64,000 nt of DNA from Rossellomorea sp. y25 (GCF_038049935.1 NZ_CP145886.1:3829001-3893000), one strand, 5' to 3'; numbered from the stretch's first letter, positions 41,888 to 50,481 are shown. Notes: a model not told the origin generated them from the letters alone. Translations and numbers: made by a program.

Positions 41888-42874
41888 TTTGTGTTTTCGG
41901 GGTGGGCTTTCATCGAATAATAGGATGTATTGTGTTCCTTTTTTGGTGCCTGTTGTGGGGAGATTTAGGGATTGGAGGAGTCTTTTTGCAACATGAGAAG
42001 AATTGATTTTCAAAAAATTTCTTAGTTCCGCGTTATTTATTTTAGGACCAATCAAAAGTTCATAGTCTTTGAGGGCATGGATGTGAGCATTAATCTTTTC
42101 ATTTTTACAATTCATACAAAACCATTTGCCATATTTCCTTGCTAACGGCCGATAATTGCACTCTTCACATATGACCCCCTTTAATAGCTCACCCTCTGTA
42201 ATGTTAAATCTCTCTAAGACAGAGAAATCAGGCTCTTCGTGTTGTCTTTTTAAGCTGCGAATGATTTTTTTAATTTCTTTAGGCGCGGCCTTCTCTTTTC
42301 GAAGAGAGTTCTCAATATATCTCACCTTGCCCAATAGAGAACTTCGATGGATGACGATTTTTTGAAGGGTTTTGTTATCTGGAGAGGTTTTAATGATAGT
42401 CCGATCGTTGCCCATGACTACGCAAGAGAAAACGGGGATGGAGGGCAACCCATTCTCTTTCAACCATTTCAATAGCTGACTTTCTTGTCGTTTGATTTGG
42501 ATCGTAGGGTCCGGTAAAGCTGATTCAAATCCATCTTTTGTTTGTATAAGTTGATTGAAGATAGGATCGAAGTAAGCAGTGCCAGCAAGGTATTTGACTT
42601 CGATATTGAGGATGAATTTGGTTGTAATGGGTTGGGTGTCTATTTGAAAAAAGCTATCTTTGCAGGGGATTCTGAGATCGTGGAGAATGTAGTATTTTTT
42701 AGGGTCTAAAAAGCTTAAAGTATAATCTAGTGCTTTCTCTCCTTTGAATCCTGCCATTCTTTTACCAAGTTCTTCGGATATCAGAAGGAGTTTAGGGTGG
42801 TTAAGGGGAAGTCTGCGGAGTAAAGCTTGTAACATCAGGATGATTCGAGGTATTATTCGTTCTTTTTCGATCAT
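41864..42874 (-). CDS. NERD nuclease-domain protein 2 with zinc ribbon and C-terminal HTH
   Basis: 336 residues, paralogue of the protein at 27859. NERD nuclease domain with E46 (FKGE), D79 (QID), E92-x-K94 (EVK) and FNQLIQTKDG; zinc ribbon with C236/C239 and C253/C256; C-terminal helix-turn-helix-like region (NNAELRNFLKINSSHVAKRL) and a Pro/Lys tail. ATG at 42872-42874 chosen (GGAGTG upstream); the 40-codon longer frame is translated repeat DNA. Array C starts 82 bp upstream. Role in DNA processing inferred from the family. Confidence 0.85.
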   Translation of the reverse strand: MIEKERIIPRIILMLQALLRRLPLNHPKLLLISEELGKRMAGFKGEKALDYTLSFLDPKKYYILHDLRIPCKDSFFQIDTQPITTKFILNIEVKYLAGTAYFDPIFNQLIQTKDGFESALPDPTIQIKRQESQLLKWLKENGLPSIPVFSCVVMGNDRTIIKTSPDNKTLQKIVIHRSSLLGKVRYIENSLRKEKAAPKEIKKIIRSLKRQHEEPDFSVLERFNITEGELLKGVICEECNYRPLARKYGKWFCMNCKNEKINAHIHALKDYELLIGPKINNAELRNFLKINSSHVAKRLLQSLNLPTTGTKKGTQYILLFDESPPRKHKQKNPPIT

Positions 42875-42956
42875 TTTATCACTCCAATCGGGTTTTATAT
42901 TACATGTATTCTCCATAAACTGCAGAAAATCCTGCTTCGAGATGGTGGATTTGAAT

Positions 42957-43056
42957 TTTATCAGCGAAATATTAAATTTATCAGCGAAATTCACGATTTA
43001 TCAGCGAAATTCCCATTATATCAGCGAAATCTCAATTTTATCAGCGAACGCCCTTT
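42957..43056 (+). repeat. Array C: five units of exactly 20 bp upstream of NERD gene 2
   Basis: TCAGCGAA recurs at 42961, 42981, 43001, 43021 and 43041. Unit consensus TTTATCAGCGAAATTCNCNA; the first 14 bases are nearly constant, the last six vary. Different sequence from arrays A and B but sharing a CAGC(C)G core and the two-helical-turn step. Confidence 0.92.
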
Positions 43057-43150
43057 TCCTCCAGATACCCTCCCCTTACCACACCAAAAAAAATCATTCC
43101 CATTCCCCTCCACCCATAGTATATTTAGAGAAGCGAAATAACTTGACTGC

Positions 43151-43165
43151 GAGGGACGGACCTTT
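43151..43165 (+). promoter_or_regulatory. GGGACGGACC arm forming the ribosome site of the MFS gene
   Basis: GAGGGACGGACCTTT directly precedes the ATG at 43166. GAGGG is 10 nt before the start, so the repeat arm appears to supply the Shine-Dalgarno sequence. No complementary arm lies nearby. Confidence 0.5.
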
Positions 43166-44374
43166 ATGTGGAAAAATAAAAATGTATGGATATTATTGAT
43201 AGGTGAATTTATAGCAGGTCTAGGATTGTGGTTAGGGATCATCGGTAATCTGGAGTTCATGCAGGAAAAGGTGCCTTCCGATTTTCTGAAATCGGTGATT
43301 CTCGCTTCGGGACTGCTTGCCGGTCTTGCTGTTGGACCTTTAGCCGGCAGAATTACGGATCAGGCAAATAAAAAGAAGGTGATGCTCATCTCAGGCTTCA
43401 CCAGGGCATTAAGTGTTGTTTTCATGTTGATTGCGATCAATACTGGCTCGGTGCTGTGGATGGTCGTTTTCTTAGTGAGCATTCAAATTTCTGCCGCGTT
43501 CTATTTCCCTGCTCTTCAAGCAGCCATCCCCATGGTGGTGAAAGAGAAGGAATTGCTTCAAATGAATGGGGTCCATATGAATGTGGCCACCCTTTCAAGA
43601 ATACTTGGTACGGCGTTAGCTGGAATTCTATTGGTGGTTATCTCCTTATCGATGCTCTACCTATTATCATTAGTGGCCTATTTAGCACTATTCGTCATGA
43701 CCTGGTTCCTTACAATTGAAGAAACGTCAACTTCCAAACAGCAAGGTGAAAAAACAAAAGGGGCGGGCTTCAATGAAGTATTCCCTGTCATTAAAGGGCT
43801 GCCCATCGTATTTATGACCCTTGTGATGACGTTGATCCCCCTGCTGTTTATTGGTGGATTCAACCTGATGGTTATCAACATCAGCGAGCTACAGGATAGC
43901 TCAGCTATTAAAGGTTGGATCTATACCGCCGAAGGGATTGCCTTTATGACAGGTGCTTTTGCTGTAAAGAAAATGGGTGAAAAGGTGTCACCCTACAAAA
44001 TCTTATTCTTCTTCAGTTTCGTCATCGGCATTGCGCAACTGCTCCTTTATTTTGCGACCAGCCCGTTTTTATCTGTGCTGGCATTTACTGTTTTTGGTTT
44101 TGCAGTAGGATGCTTTTTCCCGACGGCTGCCACGATTTTTCAAACGCGGGTGCCAAAAGAATTTCACGGCCGTTTCTTTTCGTTTAGAAACATGCTCGAC
44201 AGACTGATTTTCCAAGTTGTGCTCCTCTTGACAGGACTGCTATTGGATCTTGTGGGACTGCAGATCATGACCGTATTATTCGGATGTTTATCCCTCTTTA
44301 TGACAGGACTTTTTTACTCAAGATATCGACAGCTTAGAACGACCACTTTATCGGAACAGGCTGTTAATCAATGA
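43166..44374 (+). CDS. MFS transporter
   Basis: 402 residues, about twelve hydrophobic helices (start VWILLIGEFIAGLGLWLGII), with the motif-A-like loop GPLAGRITDQANKKKVMLIS after helix 2. Resembles the MFS_3/enterobactin-exporter-like drug and solute exporters. Substrate unknown. Its ribosome site is an arm of the dispersed GGGACGGACC repeat. Confidence 0.85.
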   Translation: MWKNKNVWILLIGEFIAGLGLWLGIIGNLEFMQEKVPSDFLKSVILASGLLAGLAVGPLAGRITDQANKKKVMLISGFTRALSVVFMLIAINTGSVLWMVVFLVSIQISAAFYFPALQAAIPMVVKEKELLQMNGVHMNVATLSRILGTALAGILLVVISLSMLYLLSLVAYLALFVMTWFLTIEETSTSKQQGEKTKGAGFNEVFPVIKGLPIVFMTLVMTLIPLLFIGGFNLMVINISELQDSSAIKGWIYTAEGIAFMTGAFAVKKMGEKVSPYKILFFFSFVIGIAQLLLYFATSPFLSVLAFTVFGFAVGCFFPTAATIFQTRVPKEFHGRFFSFRNMLDRLIFQVVLLLTGLLLDLVGLQIMTVLFGCLSLFMTGLFYSRYRQLRTTTLSEQAVNQ

Positions 44375-44375
44375 G

Positions 44376-44400
44376 AAGCTCACAAAAGTGAGCTTTTTTT
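44376..44400 (+). terminator. Terminator after MFS gene
   Basis: AAGCTCAC-4 nt-GTGAGCTT followed by five further T residues. Confidence 0.85.
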
Positions 44401-44434
44401 GTATAAGAATGAGAATTATTATCAATACTATATA

Positions 44435-44463
44435 AAAAGAAGACAACCACGCCTATGGTTGCC
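44435..44463 (-). terminator. Terminator after DUF1540 gene
   Basis: Reverse strand GGCAACCA / TGGTTGTC then TTCTTTTT. Confidence 0.6.
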
Positions 44464-44473
44464 TTCCCTTCCA

Positions 44474-44629
44474 TTACATACCAGGATCGAATGTTTTACA
44501 ATCTGTTTCTTCGCTATTATGGGCTTTGTTCCCTTTGTGACTGACAACGAAAATCTGGTCGGCAGAGCACTTTTTGCCTTCACGGTTGTATTTGCAGTTG
44601 CTTACTTCACATAGTACGTCTTGTGCCAT
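44474..44629 (-). CDS. DUF1540 small cysteine protein (51 aa)
   Basis: Reverse-strand frame starting MAQDVLCEVSNCKYNREGKK and ending TDCKTFDPGM. C7, C12, C21 and C44 match the four-cysteine DUF1540 pattern (CxVxxCxY, then CxAxxI, then TxCxTF), a probable small metal-binding protein seen in Bacillus, sometimes spore-associated. GGGGAGGTG precedes the ATG. Overlapping forward frames have no ribosome site. Confidence 0.82.
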   Translation of the reverse strand: MAQDVLCEVSNCKYNREGKKCSADQIFVVSHKGNKAHNSEETDCKTFDPGM

Positions 44630-44787
44630 GGTATTTACACCTCCCCTGTTAGTGTTTAGAATTCACTTTTTTTGTCCTCTTCATACTCATTTTGTCATGA
44701 AACTCCTGTTATCATTTTCTTTGACCACTATTATTGAGGTGTTTTTTATCTTACAAAGTATCTTCCTACTTATACAAAAATTTAGGT

Positions 44788-44814
44788 GCGGGGTTCCATC
44801 CCCCCGCTTTTTTT
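44788..44814 (+). terminator. Orphan terminator-like hairpin
   Basis: GCGGGG-8 nt-CCCCGC followed by seven T residues on the forward strand, with no forward gene ending before it; it lies 110 bp upstream of the peptidase gene. The rest of 44630-44923 shows no gene. Confidence 0.7.
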
Positions 44815-44923
44815 ATGTCTAAATAACTCATTTTTTCCAAAAACAGGTCTTTCGACTTTCGAATATTCTGTTTATTTGGTTTATTCTGTAAAAGAATGAC
44901 GAATAAGGTTTAGGAGGAATTTT

Positions 44924-46744
44924 ATGAAGAATGCATGGTTGAAAATGGTATTCACCACCTCACTTTCGATTCCGCTTCTGACAAGTGGATTCGCTACCTC
45001 TACTGTTGTAAATGCAACAGAGCCATCCAACACACTTCCAGAAATTAAGGTTGAAAACGGAATGACTCAGCCTGTCTTTTCCCATCAAGATGCAATCATT
45101 GAAAGAGTCTTTGTAGAAACCTCAACAGATAGTGATCGAGATGGAAAACCGGATCGCGTCCGGGCAGACATCATCCGACCGAAGGAAACAAATAACGGTC
45201 TGAAAGTACCAGTTATTTACGAAATGAGCCCCTATCGTTCAGGCATCAAGAATGTACCTGTTTATGATGTAGATGTTGAATTAAATACTGTACCACGAAA
45301 AGGGAAAGGAGAGACTGGAAAACCTCAAGCAGATCTTCGTGGCTACTATGATGATTATTTTGTACCGAGGGGTTACGCTGTTGTGTTGGCAGAAAGCGTA
45401 GGGACAGGGTTGTCTGATGGGTGTCCGACAACGGGAGATCAACATGAAATCCTTGGTACCCGTGCCGTCATTGATTGGTTGAATGGACGGGCAGATGCTT
45501 ACAATGCTGATGGTGAGAAAGTATCGGCAGACTGGTCCACTGGAAATGTAGGCATGACCGGTGTGTCCTACAACGGGACTCTTCCCAATGCTGTAGCCAC
45601 TACAGGAGTGGAAGGACTTAAAACCATTGTACCTATAGCAGCGATCAGCTCATGGTATGATTATTATCGCTCTAATGGCGCGGTCATTGCTCCCGGGGGA
45701 TACCAAGGGGAAGATGCAGACAATTTAGCCGAGGCCGTTCTCACGAGAGATACTCCCGAAGCATGCCGGCCTATCATTGAGGACTTAACCTCCGGGCAGG
45801 ATCGAACATCTGGAGACTATAACAGCTTCTGGAGTCAACGTGACTACACCAAAGACGCTGACAAAGTGGAAGCCAGTGTATTCATGGTTCATGGTTTAAA
45901 TGATTGGAACGTAAAAACAAAACATTTCTCGGACTGGTGGAAAGCTTTGGAGAAGAATGATGTTCCACGTAAAATGTGGCTGCACCAAGGTGGACATACC
46001 ACTCCTTATTATTTTAGACAAGATGCCTGGTTACCTACACTAAATAAATGGTTTGATTATTGGTTGTATGATATCAATAATGATGTTATGGATGAGCCGA
46101 TGATCGATATTCAACGTGAAGATCGATCCTGGGGCACTGAAGAAAACTGGCCGGTTCCAGGTACAGAAGAAGCTAAACTATATTTACATCCAGATCAGGA
46201 TGGAATCGGTGGAAACTTCAGCCTGAAACCTGTCCCGAATAAGAATAAGCAGAGTCAATCCTTTGTGGATAATGCCCTGATAAAAGCGGAAACGTTAGCT
46301 GAAAATCCTGACATGCATTCTGACAACAGGCTTTCCTATACTACCTCTCCTTTAACAAAGGCGGTTCGTCTGAGTGGAACCCCTGAAATATCCCTTAGGG
46401 CAAGCATCAACGAGCCAACAGCCAACTTAACCGCACTGCTCGTTAAATATGATTCTGATAACTCGGTCGAGATTGTAACCCGTGGGTGGATGGACCCTCA
46501 AAATCTTCGAAAAGACGATCGTTCAATTGCCTTGACACCAGAACGGGAATATACCTTTACATGGGATATGCAGCCCGACGATTATGTGTTTAACGAAGGA
46601 GAAAGATTAGGGGTCATCATCCTTTCAAGTGATTACCACTATACTTTACGTCCTGATCCCGGAACGATCATTACCATTGATCCCGAGAGAAGTCATATAA
46701 CCCTCCCTCTTTTAAATGGAAAAAAAGCATTAGCGTGGGAATAA
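44924..46744 (+). CDS. Secreted Xaa-Pro dipeptidyl-peptidase-like S15 hydrolase
   Basis: 606 residues with a Sec signal peptide (KMVFTTSLSIPLLTSGFATS). Alpha/beta hydrolase of the CocE/PepX (S15) family: nucleophile S215 in MTGVSYNGTL, acid in VHGLNDWNVK, His in HQGGHTTP, then a C-terminal jelly-roll domain (RLSGTPEISLRASINEPTAN). Likely removes X-Pro dipeptides or hydrolyses esters outside the cell. GGAGGA precedes the ATG; an orphan terminator lies upstream. Confidence 0.87.
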   Translation: MKNAWLKMVFTTSLSIPLLTSGFATSTVVNATEPSNTLPEIKVENGMTQPVFSHQDAIIERVFVETSTDSDRDGKPDRVRADIIRPKETNNGLKVPVIYEMSPYRSGIKNVPVYDVDVELNTVPRKGKGETGKPQADLRGYYDDYFVPRGYAVVLAESVGTGLSDGCPTTGDQHEILGTRAVIDWLNGRADAYNADGEKVSADWSTGNVGMTGVSYNGTLPNAVATTGVEGLKTIVPIAAISSWYDYYRSNGAVIAPGGYQGEDADNLAEAVLTRDTPEACRPIIEDLTSGQDRTSGDYNSFWSQRDYTKDADKVEASVFMVHGLNDWNVKTKHFSDWWKALEKNDVPRKMWLHQGGHTTPYYFRQDAWLPTLNKWFDYWLYDINNDVMDEPMIDIQREDRSWGTEENWPVPGTEEAKLYLHPDQDGIGGNFSLKPVPNKNKQSQSFVDNALIKAETLAENPDMHSDNRLSYTTSPLTKAVRLSGTPEISLRASINEPTANLTALLVKYDSDNSVEIVTRGWMDPQNLRKDDRSIALTPEREYTFTWDMQPDDYVFNEGERLGVIILSSDYHYTLRPDPGTIITIDPERSHITLPLLNGKKALAWE

Positions 46745-46756
46745 TCATTAAAACAA

Positions 46757-46787
46757 GAAAAGCAGAGGTTGTGATCCTCTGCTTTTC
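46757..46787. terminator. Bidirectional terminator
   Basis: GAAAAGCAGAGG / CCTCTGCTTTTC, 12-bp perfect stem, 7-nt loop, between convergent genes. Confidence 0.8.
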
Positions 46788-46797
46788 ACTTTCTCTT

Positions 46798-48003
46798 TCA
46801 TATCTCCAGAACCTCTGCACTTTCTTCCCTCGCACATCTTGCTTTCTTCGTAACAAATTTATAAGCCAGAACCGTCAGTAAAACCACCAAGGCGCAAATA
46901 ATATACAAAGCAGAAAATCCAAGCTGAAACGAAAAGACTCCCAACACAAACGATCCCACGGCAATCCCCAGATCGTAAAAAATAAAGAATGTTGCGGTCG
47001 CATGCCCCGTCCTTTTTTTTGGTGCGGCCTGTATGGACATCGTCTGAAAGCTTGGAAGAAGTGCCCCATATCCGAGTCCGATGAGTGTTCCAGCAATCAA
47101 TAATAGAACGACGGAATGTGTGACACTCAACAAAATCAAACCAATGGCAAAAATAAATAAGGATGGATAGATGACTGCATCCGGTCCTGATCGGTCGAAT
47201 AAACGTCCTGTAAATGGGCGTGAAAGCAACATGGCCGCTGCGAAAACAACGAAAAATAAGCTGACTGATTCAAATAAACCGATGGATTTGGCGTAGACCG
47301 AAATAAACGACATGATGCCTGAGTATGCAAATGAGGTTAAAAATCCTACAAGTGCAATCGGGATCGCTTTAACTTCCACCAAATCCTTAAAGGTTAAGCG
47401 TCTGGAGTCCATTGTTTCAACCACATCCCCCTCCATGACCTGAATGCCGAAAGAACAAATGAATCCAATGACTATGACGAATGCAAGCCCCAAGAACAAG
47501 GTCGTATATGGAATCCACTGAATAAGGGCTAACGAAATGAACGGTCCGACGACAACAGCCAAGTTCATCGACATAGCGAAGTAACCCAGCCCTTCTCCCT
47601 TCCGATGAGGGGGAATCATGTCTGCGGCGATCACGACTAAAACCGTCGAGCTGATACTAAACCAAATCCCATGAAAAAAGCGAAGCCCCATTAACAGATA
47701 AAAATCATTGACCCAAAAGTACAAGAATGAGGAGATGCCAAAAAATAAAACGCTGATGATGAGCGTTTTGCGTTTCCCTAACCATTCAATCATTTTACCG
47801 GAAAATGGTCGGACAATGATCGCTGATAATAAAAAGATGGTAGTAGCGAGTCCTGCCTCCCCTTCCGTTCCTTGAAGTTCATCGATCACGTAAAGGGGTA
47901 GGACCGTTAACAACGAATAAAATACAAGAAATATAAGAAAGTTGTTTACTAGTGCCATAAAAAATGGTCGTGTCCATATAGTTGATGGAGTTGAATGACT
48001 CAT
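46798..48003 (-). CDS. MFS efflux transporter
   Basis: 401 residues, twelve hydrophobic helices (ALVNNFLIFLVFYSLLTVLP start), motif-A-like loop FSGKMIEWLGKRKTLIIS and again RPFTGRLFDRSGPDA. Drug/metabolite exporter type. Divergent from a MarR regulator gene, with a promoter and palindromic operator between them, so it is probably repressed by that regulator until an unknown compound appears. Confidence 0.87.
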   Translation of the reverse strand: MSHSTPSTIWTRPFFMALVNNFLIFLVFYSLLTVLPLYVIDELQGTEGEAGLATTIFLLSAIIVRPFSGKMIEWLGKRKTLIISVLFFGISSFLYFWVNDFYLLMGLRFFHGIWFSISSTVLVVIAADMIPPHRKGEGLGYFAMSMNLAVVVGPFISLALIQWIPYTTLFLGLAFVIVIGFICSFGIQVMEGDVVETMDSRRLTFKDLVEVKAIPIALVGFLTSFAYSGIMSFISVYAKSIGLFESVSLFFVVFAAAMLLSRPFTGRLFDRSGPDAVIYPSLFIFAIGLILLSVTHSVVLLLIAGTLIGLGYGALLPSFQTMSIQAAPKKRTGHATATFFIFYDLGIAVGSFVLGVFSFQLGFSALYIICALVVLLTVLAYKFVTKKARCAREESAEVLEI

Positions 48004-48020
48004 AAAATTCTCCTTCGTTT

Positions 48021-48066
48021 AATTAGTTGTTATACTAATTATATCCACAACATGTATATTTGTAAA
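48021..48066 (-). promoter_or_regulatory. Promoter and operator of MFS gene
   Basis: Reverse strand TTTACA (48061-48066), 17-bp spacer, TATAAT (48038-48043). The inverted repeat AATTAGTTGTTATACTAATT (48021-48040, 7-bp arms) overlaps the -10 and start site, a likely MarR-type operator. Confidence 0.7.
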
Positions 48067-48174
48067 TGTAGTTGTTGTGACAAGTAATTTCGTTTTCTTT
48101 TATTAAACCTCTCTAAAACCCTCCATTTCATGTATGATAAAAGGAAGAAAAATTGAATGCAGTAGGTGAAAACA

Positions 48175-48609
48175 GTGACTATGTCCCGCGATGAATCTAT
48201 CGGCTTGTACACGAGCCATACAGTGAAGAATATTATTCGATTCCTTACCCTGCATCTGAAGGAATTTGATGTTACGCCCGAACAGTGGACGGTTCTAAAG
48301 CGCTTAGCGGAACAGGATGGAATCAGTCAGAAAGAACTTGCCATCAAATCAGAAAAAGATCAGCCAACCCTGACGAGAATCCTGGACATCTTGGAACGGA
48401 AAGAACTGATATACAAACAGAGGAACCTGGAAGATAGAAGGTCATTTTTAATTTTTATCTCGCAGAAAGGCATGTCTGCCAAGGATGAGCTGTCCCCTTT
48501 TATAGAAGGTTTATACGACGGAACGATTCTTAAAGGTATATCGGAGGAGAATTTAGAAGTATATAAGAGCGTCCTTTCCCAAATGAATGAGAACATTTCA
48601 AGAAAATAA
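48175..48609 (+). CDS. MarR-family regulator
   Basis: 144-145 residues, winged helix: EFDVTPEQWTVLKRLAEQDG, recognition segment SEKDQPTLTRILDILERKEL, wing DRRSFLIFIS. Start uncertain: GTG 48175 is best spaced from AGGTG, ATG 48181 and GTG 48166 are alternatives. Divergent from an MFS exporter gene that it probably represses; upstream of and maybe co-transcribed with a TIM-barrel enzyme gene. Confidence 0.82.
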   Translation: MTMSRDESIGLYTSHTVKNIIRFLTLHLKEFDVTPEQWTVLKRLAEQDGISQKELAIKSEKDQPTLTRILDILERKELIYKQRNLEDRRSFLIFISQKGMSAKDELSPFIEGLYDGTILKGISEENLEVYKSVLSQMNENISRK

Positions 48610-48636
48610 AAACCATTACTTAATAGGAGTGTGACC

Positions 48637-49392
48637 ATGAAAAAAATACCGATTGCCCTGCAAATGTATACTCTGCGAAATGAAACGGAAAAGGATTTTA
48701 CAGGGACACTTCAACAAGTGGCCGGGTTGGGATATGAGGGTGTTGAGCTGGCCGGCCATGGCGGGTTATCCGCGAAAGAACTTAAGGGCACACTCGATAG
48801 TTTGGATCTCCGTGTCGCTTCAAGTCATATTCCTCTCTCTGAACTGAGAAACGATGTCCAGAAAGTGATTCATGATCAATTGGAGCTGGGCAGCAGCTAT
48901 ATTGTCTGTCCTTATCTTCCACCTGAAGAGAGAACAGAGAAGCATTATGTTCATTTGATTGATGATTTAAATTCAATTGGGGAATTATGTTTTAACGAAG
49001 GGATCACCCTTTGCTATCACAATCACGATTTTGAACTAACCACCCTATCGACGGGAAAACCGGCACTGGAAATGATTTTGAATGAAACGAACCCTCACTG
49101 GGTAAAGGCAGAGTTTGATATTTACTGGCTGACCTTTGCTGGAGAAAAGCCGGTGGAATGGTTGAAACGATATCAGGGACGAACCCCTCTTGTACATTTG
49201 AAAGATATGACGTTGGACGGGGAACGATTTTTTGCTGAACTGGGAACGGGAGGTGTGGACCTCGCTTCTGTTCTCGACTATGGTATCCATAGTGATGTGG
49301 ATTGGTGGATCGTCGAACAGGATCAGTCCAAGATTTCCCCTATTGAAAGCGTCAGGATGAGTTTGGATTATTTGCGTCAAAACAACATATAA
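48637..49392 (+). CDS. Sugar phosphate isomerase/epimerase-like TIM barrel
   Basis: 251-residue AP-endonuclease-2/xylose-isomerase-like barrel: ALQMYTLRNETEKDF, LGYEGVELAG, CYHNHDFEL (metal His), KAEFDIYWLTFAG, LVHLKDM and EQD near the C terminus. Typical metal-dependent isomerase or epimerase of polyol degradation; substrate unknown. ATG at 48637 with GGAG 8 nt upstream. Starts 27 bp after the MarR gene. Confidence 0.8.
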   Translation: MKKIPIALQMYTLRNETEKDFTGTLQQVAGLGYEGVELAGHGGLSAKELKGTLDSLDLRVASSHIPLSELRNDVQKVIHDQLELGSSYIVCPYLPPEERTEKHYVHLIDDLNSIGELCFNEGITLCYHNHDFELTTLSTGKPALEMILNETNPHWVKAEFDIYWLTFAGEKPVEWLKRYQGRTPLVHLKDMTLDGERFFAELGTGGVDLASVLDYGIHSDVDWWIVEQDQSKISPIESVRMSLDYLRQNNI

Positions 49393-49439
49393 TGTAAAAA
49401 GGAGAGCCTGACCAACAGGCTCTCCTTTTTACATTATAT
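49387..49439. terminator. 24-bp perfect bidirectional terminator
   Basis: The stem runs 49387-49410 and 49416-49439 with loop ACCAA; core AAAAAGGAGAGCCTG / CAGGCTCTCCTTTTT. It includes the stop codons of both convergent genes. Confidence 0.9.
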
Positions 49440-50414
49440 TATTTTGGCCACTATTTTCCCTTTCACATGGCGTTCTGATAAACGGCTCAATGCTTTAGGA
49501 ACTTCTTCAGGTCGGATGGTTTCTTTCAGCATCGCATCTAATTTTCCTTGTTCCAATAAGGAAAGCATGTCATCCCCGATGACGGCAAAATCTTTCTGAG
49601 CGATGACATCATTTGATTGGTGTGCTGCCGCCAGGGCAATCTCATGGTAAGAAACCACTTTAGTGAATGATTTGATTTTGGTGAAATCAGGCGCACCAGC
49701 AATGTATACCATGTGACCCATGTATGCCAGAGCATCTAGAGAGTCTGTTGCACTCTGTCTGCTGACCGCGTCCACCACGGCATCCACTCCCCGTCCATTG
49801 GTTATTTCCAACACTTTTGCATTCACGTCTTCTTCACGATAATCGATGACGAAATCTGCCCCGAGGGATTTTACATATTCATGATTGTGACCGGAAGCAG
49901 TGGATATGACAGTCTTACCTGCAAGTTTCGCAAGCTGCACGCCAAACCCTCCTACTCCACCGGCACCGCCATGGATCAGAATTGTATTTACCTGATCGAA
50001 CGGTAATTTACGATGAAGTGCCTGATAAGCTGTGTAACCTGCCGTCGGAAGAGCCGCAGCATCTTCAAATGACACACTTTCAGGAATGCGTGAAACGGTA
50101 TGCGCATTGATAATCGCGTATTCCGCATATCCTCCTTTTTTGGTAAAGTCACCGTGGTAAACGACTCGATCTCCCTTCTTCCATTCGGTCACTCCCTCAC
50201 CTGTCTCTACTACCACTCCTGCCACATCAAGACCGAGAATATGCGGATAGGACCAGGCAGGCATCCCATTGGTCGCTGTCTTATAATCAACCGGATTCAA
50301 CCCGACTGCATGGACTTCCACAAGAAGTTCTCCCTTTTGTGGCGAAGGTGTTTCGATTTCCTCCACCTTCATGTCTTTCCATAAACCTTTATCGTGTAAA
50401 AGTAATGCTTTCAT
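49434..50414 (-). CDS. Zinc-free MDR quinone oxidoreductase/alcohol dehydrogenase-like
   Basis: 326-residue medium-chain dehydrogenase/reductase: GroES-like N domain (VGLNPVDYKTATNG, LGLDVAGVVVETGEG) and NADPH-binding domain (ILIHGGAGGVGGFGVQLAKL). No structural or catalytic zinc cysteines, as in quinone reductases and zeta-crystallins. Divergent from an HxlR regulator with a long palindrome between them, suggesting induction by electrophiles. Confidence 0.87.
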   Translation of the reverse strand: MKALLLHDKGLWKDMKVEEIETPSPQKGELLVEVHAVGLNPVDYKTATNGMPAWSYPHILGLDVAGVVVETGEGVTEWKKGDRVVYHGDFTKKGGYAEYAIINAHTVSRIPESVSFEDAAALPTAGYTAYQALHRKLPFDQVNTILIHGGAGGVGGFGVQLAKLAGKTVISTASGHNHEYVKSLGADFVIDYREEDVNAKVLEITNGRGVDAVVDAVSRQSATDSLDALAYMGHMVYIAGAPDFTKIKSFTKVVSYHEIALAAAHQSNDVIAQKDFAVIGDDMLSLLEQGKLDAMLKETIRPEEVPKALSRLSERHVKGKIVAKII

Positions 50415-50452
50415 ATCTATTCATCTCCCATTAGAGTTTATAATTAATTTTT

Positions 50453-50481
50453 GTATATGGTATATAATATATACTATATAC
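50453..50481. promoter_or_regulatory. 29-bp palindromic operator between MDR gene and HxlR gene
   Basis: Left half GTATATGGTATAT, spacer AAT, right half ATATACTATATAC: 13-bp arms with one mismatch. Position between divergent starts fits an HxlR-family operator. Confidence 0.75.

Noticed and set aside
42875-42994. 40-codon N-terminal extension of NERD protein 2
   Set aside because: It translates array C, lacks a ribosome site, and the paralogue does not have it; ATG 42874 has GGAGTG upstream.
44399-44822. Two overlapping forward hydrophobic frames (71 and 82 codons)
   Set aside because: No ribosome sites; they are shadows of the reverse-strand DUF1540 gene and one runs through a terminator.
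44697-44822. 41-codon hydrophobic peptide resembling a type I toxin
   Set aside because: No ribosome site, and the coding frame includes the terminator hairpin.
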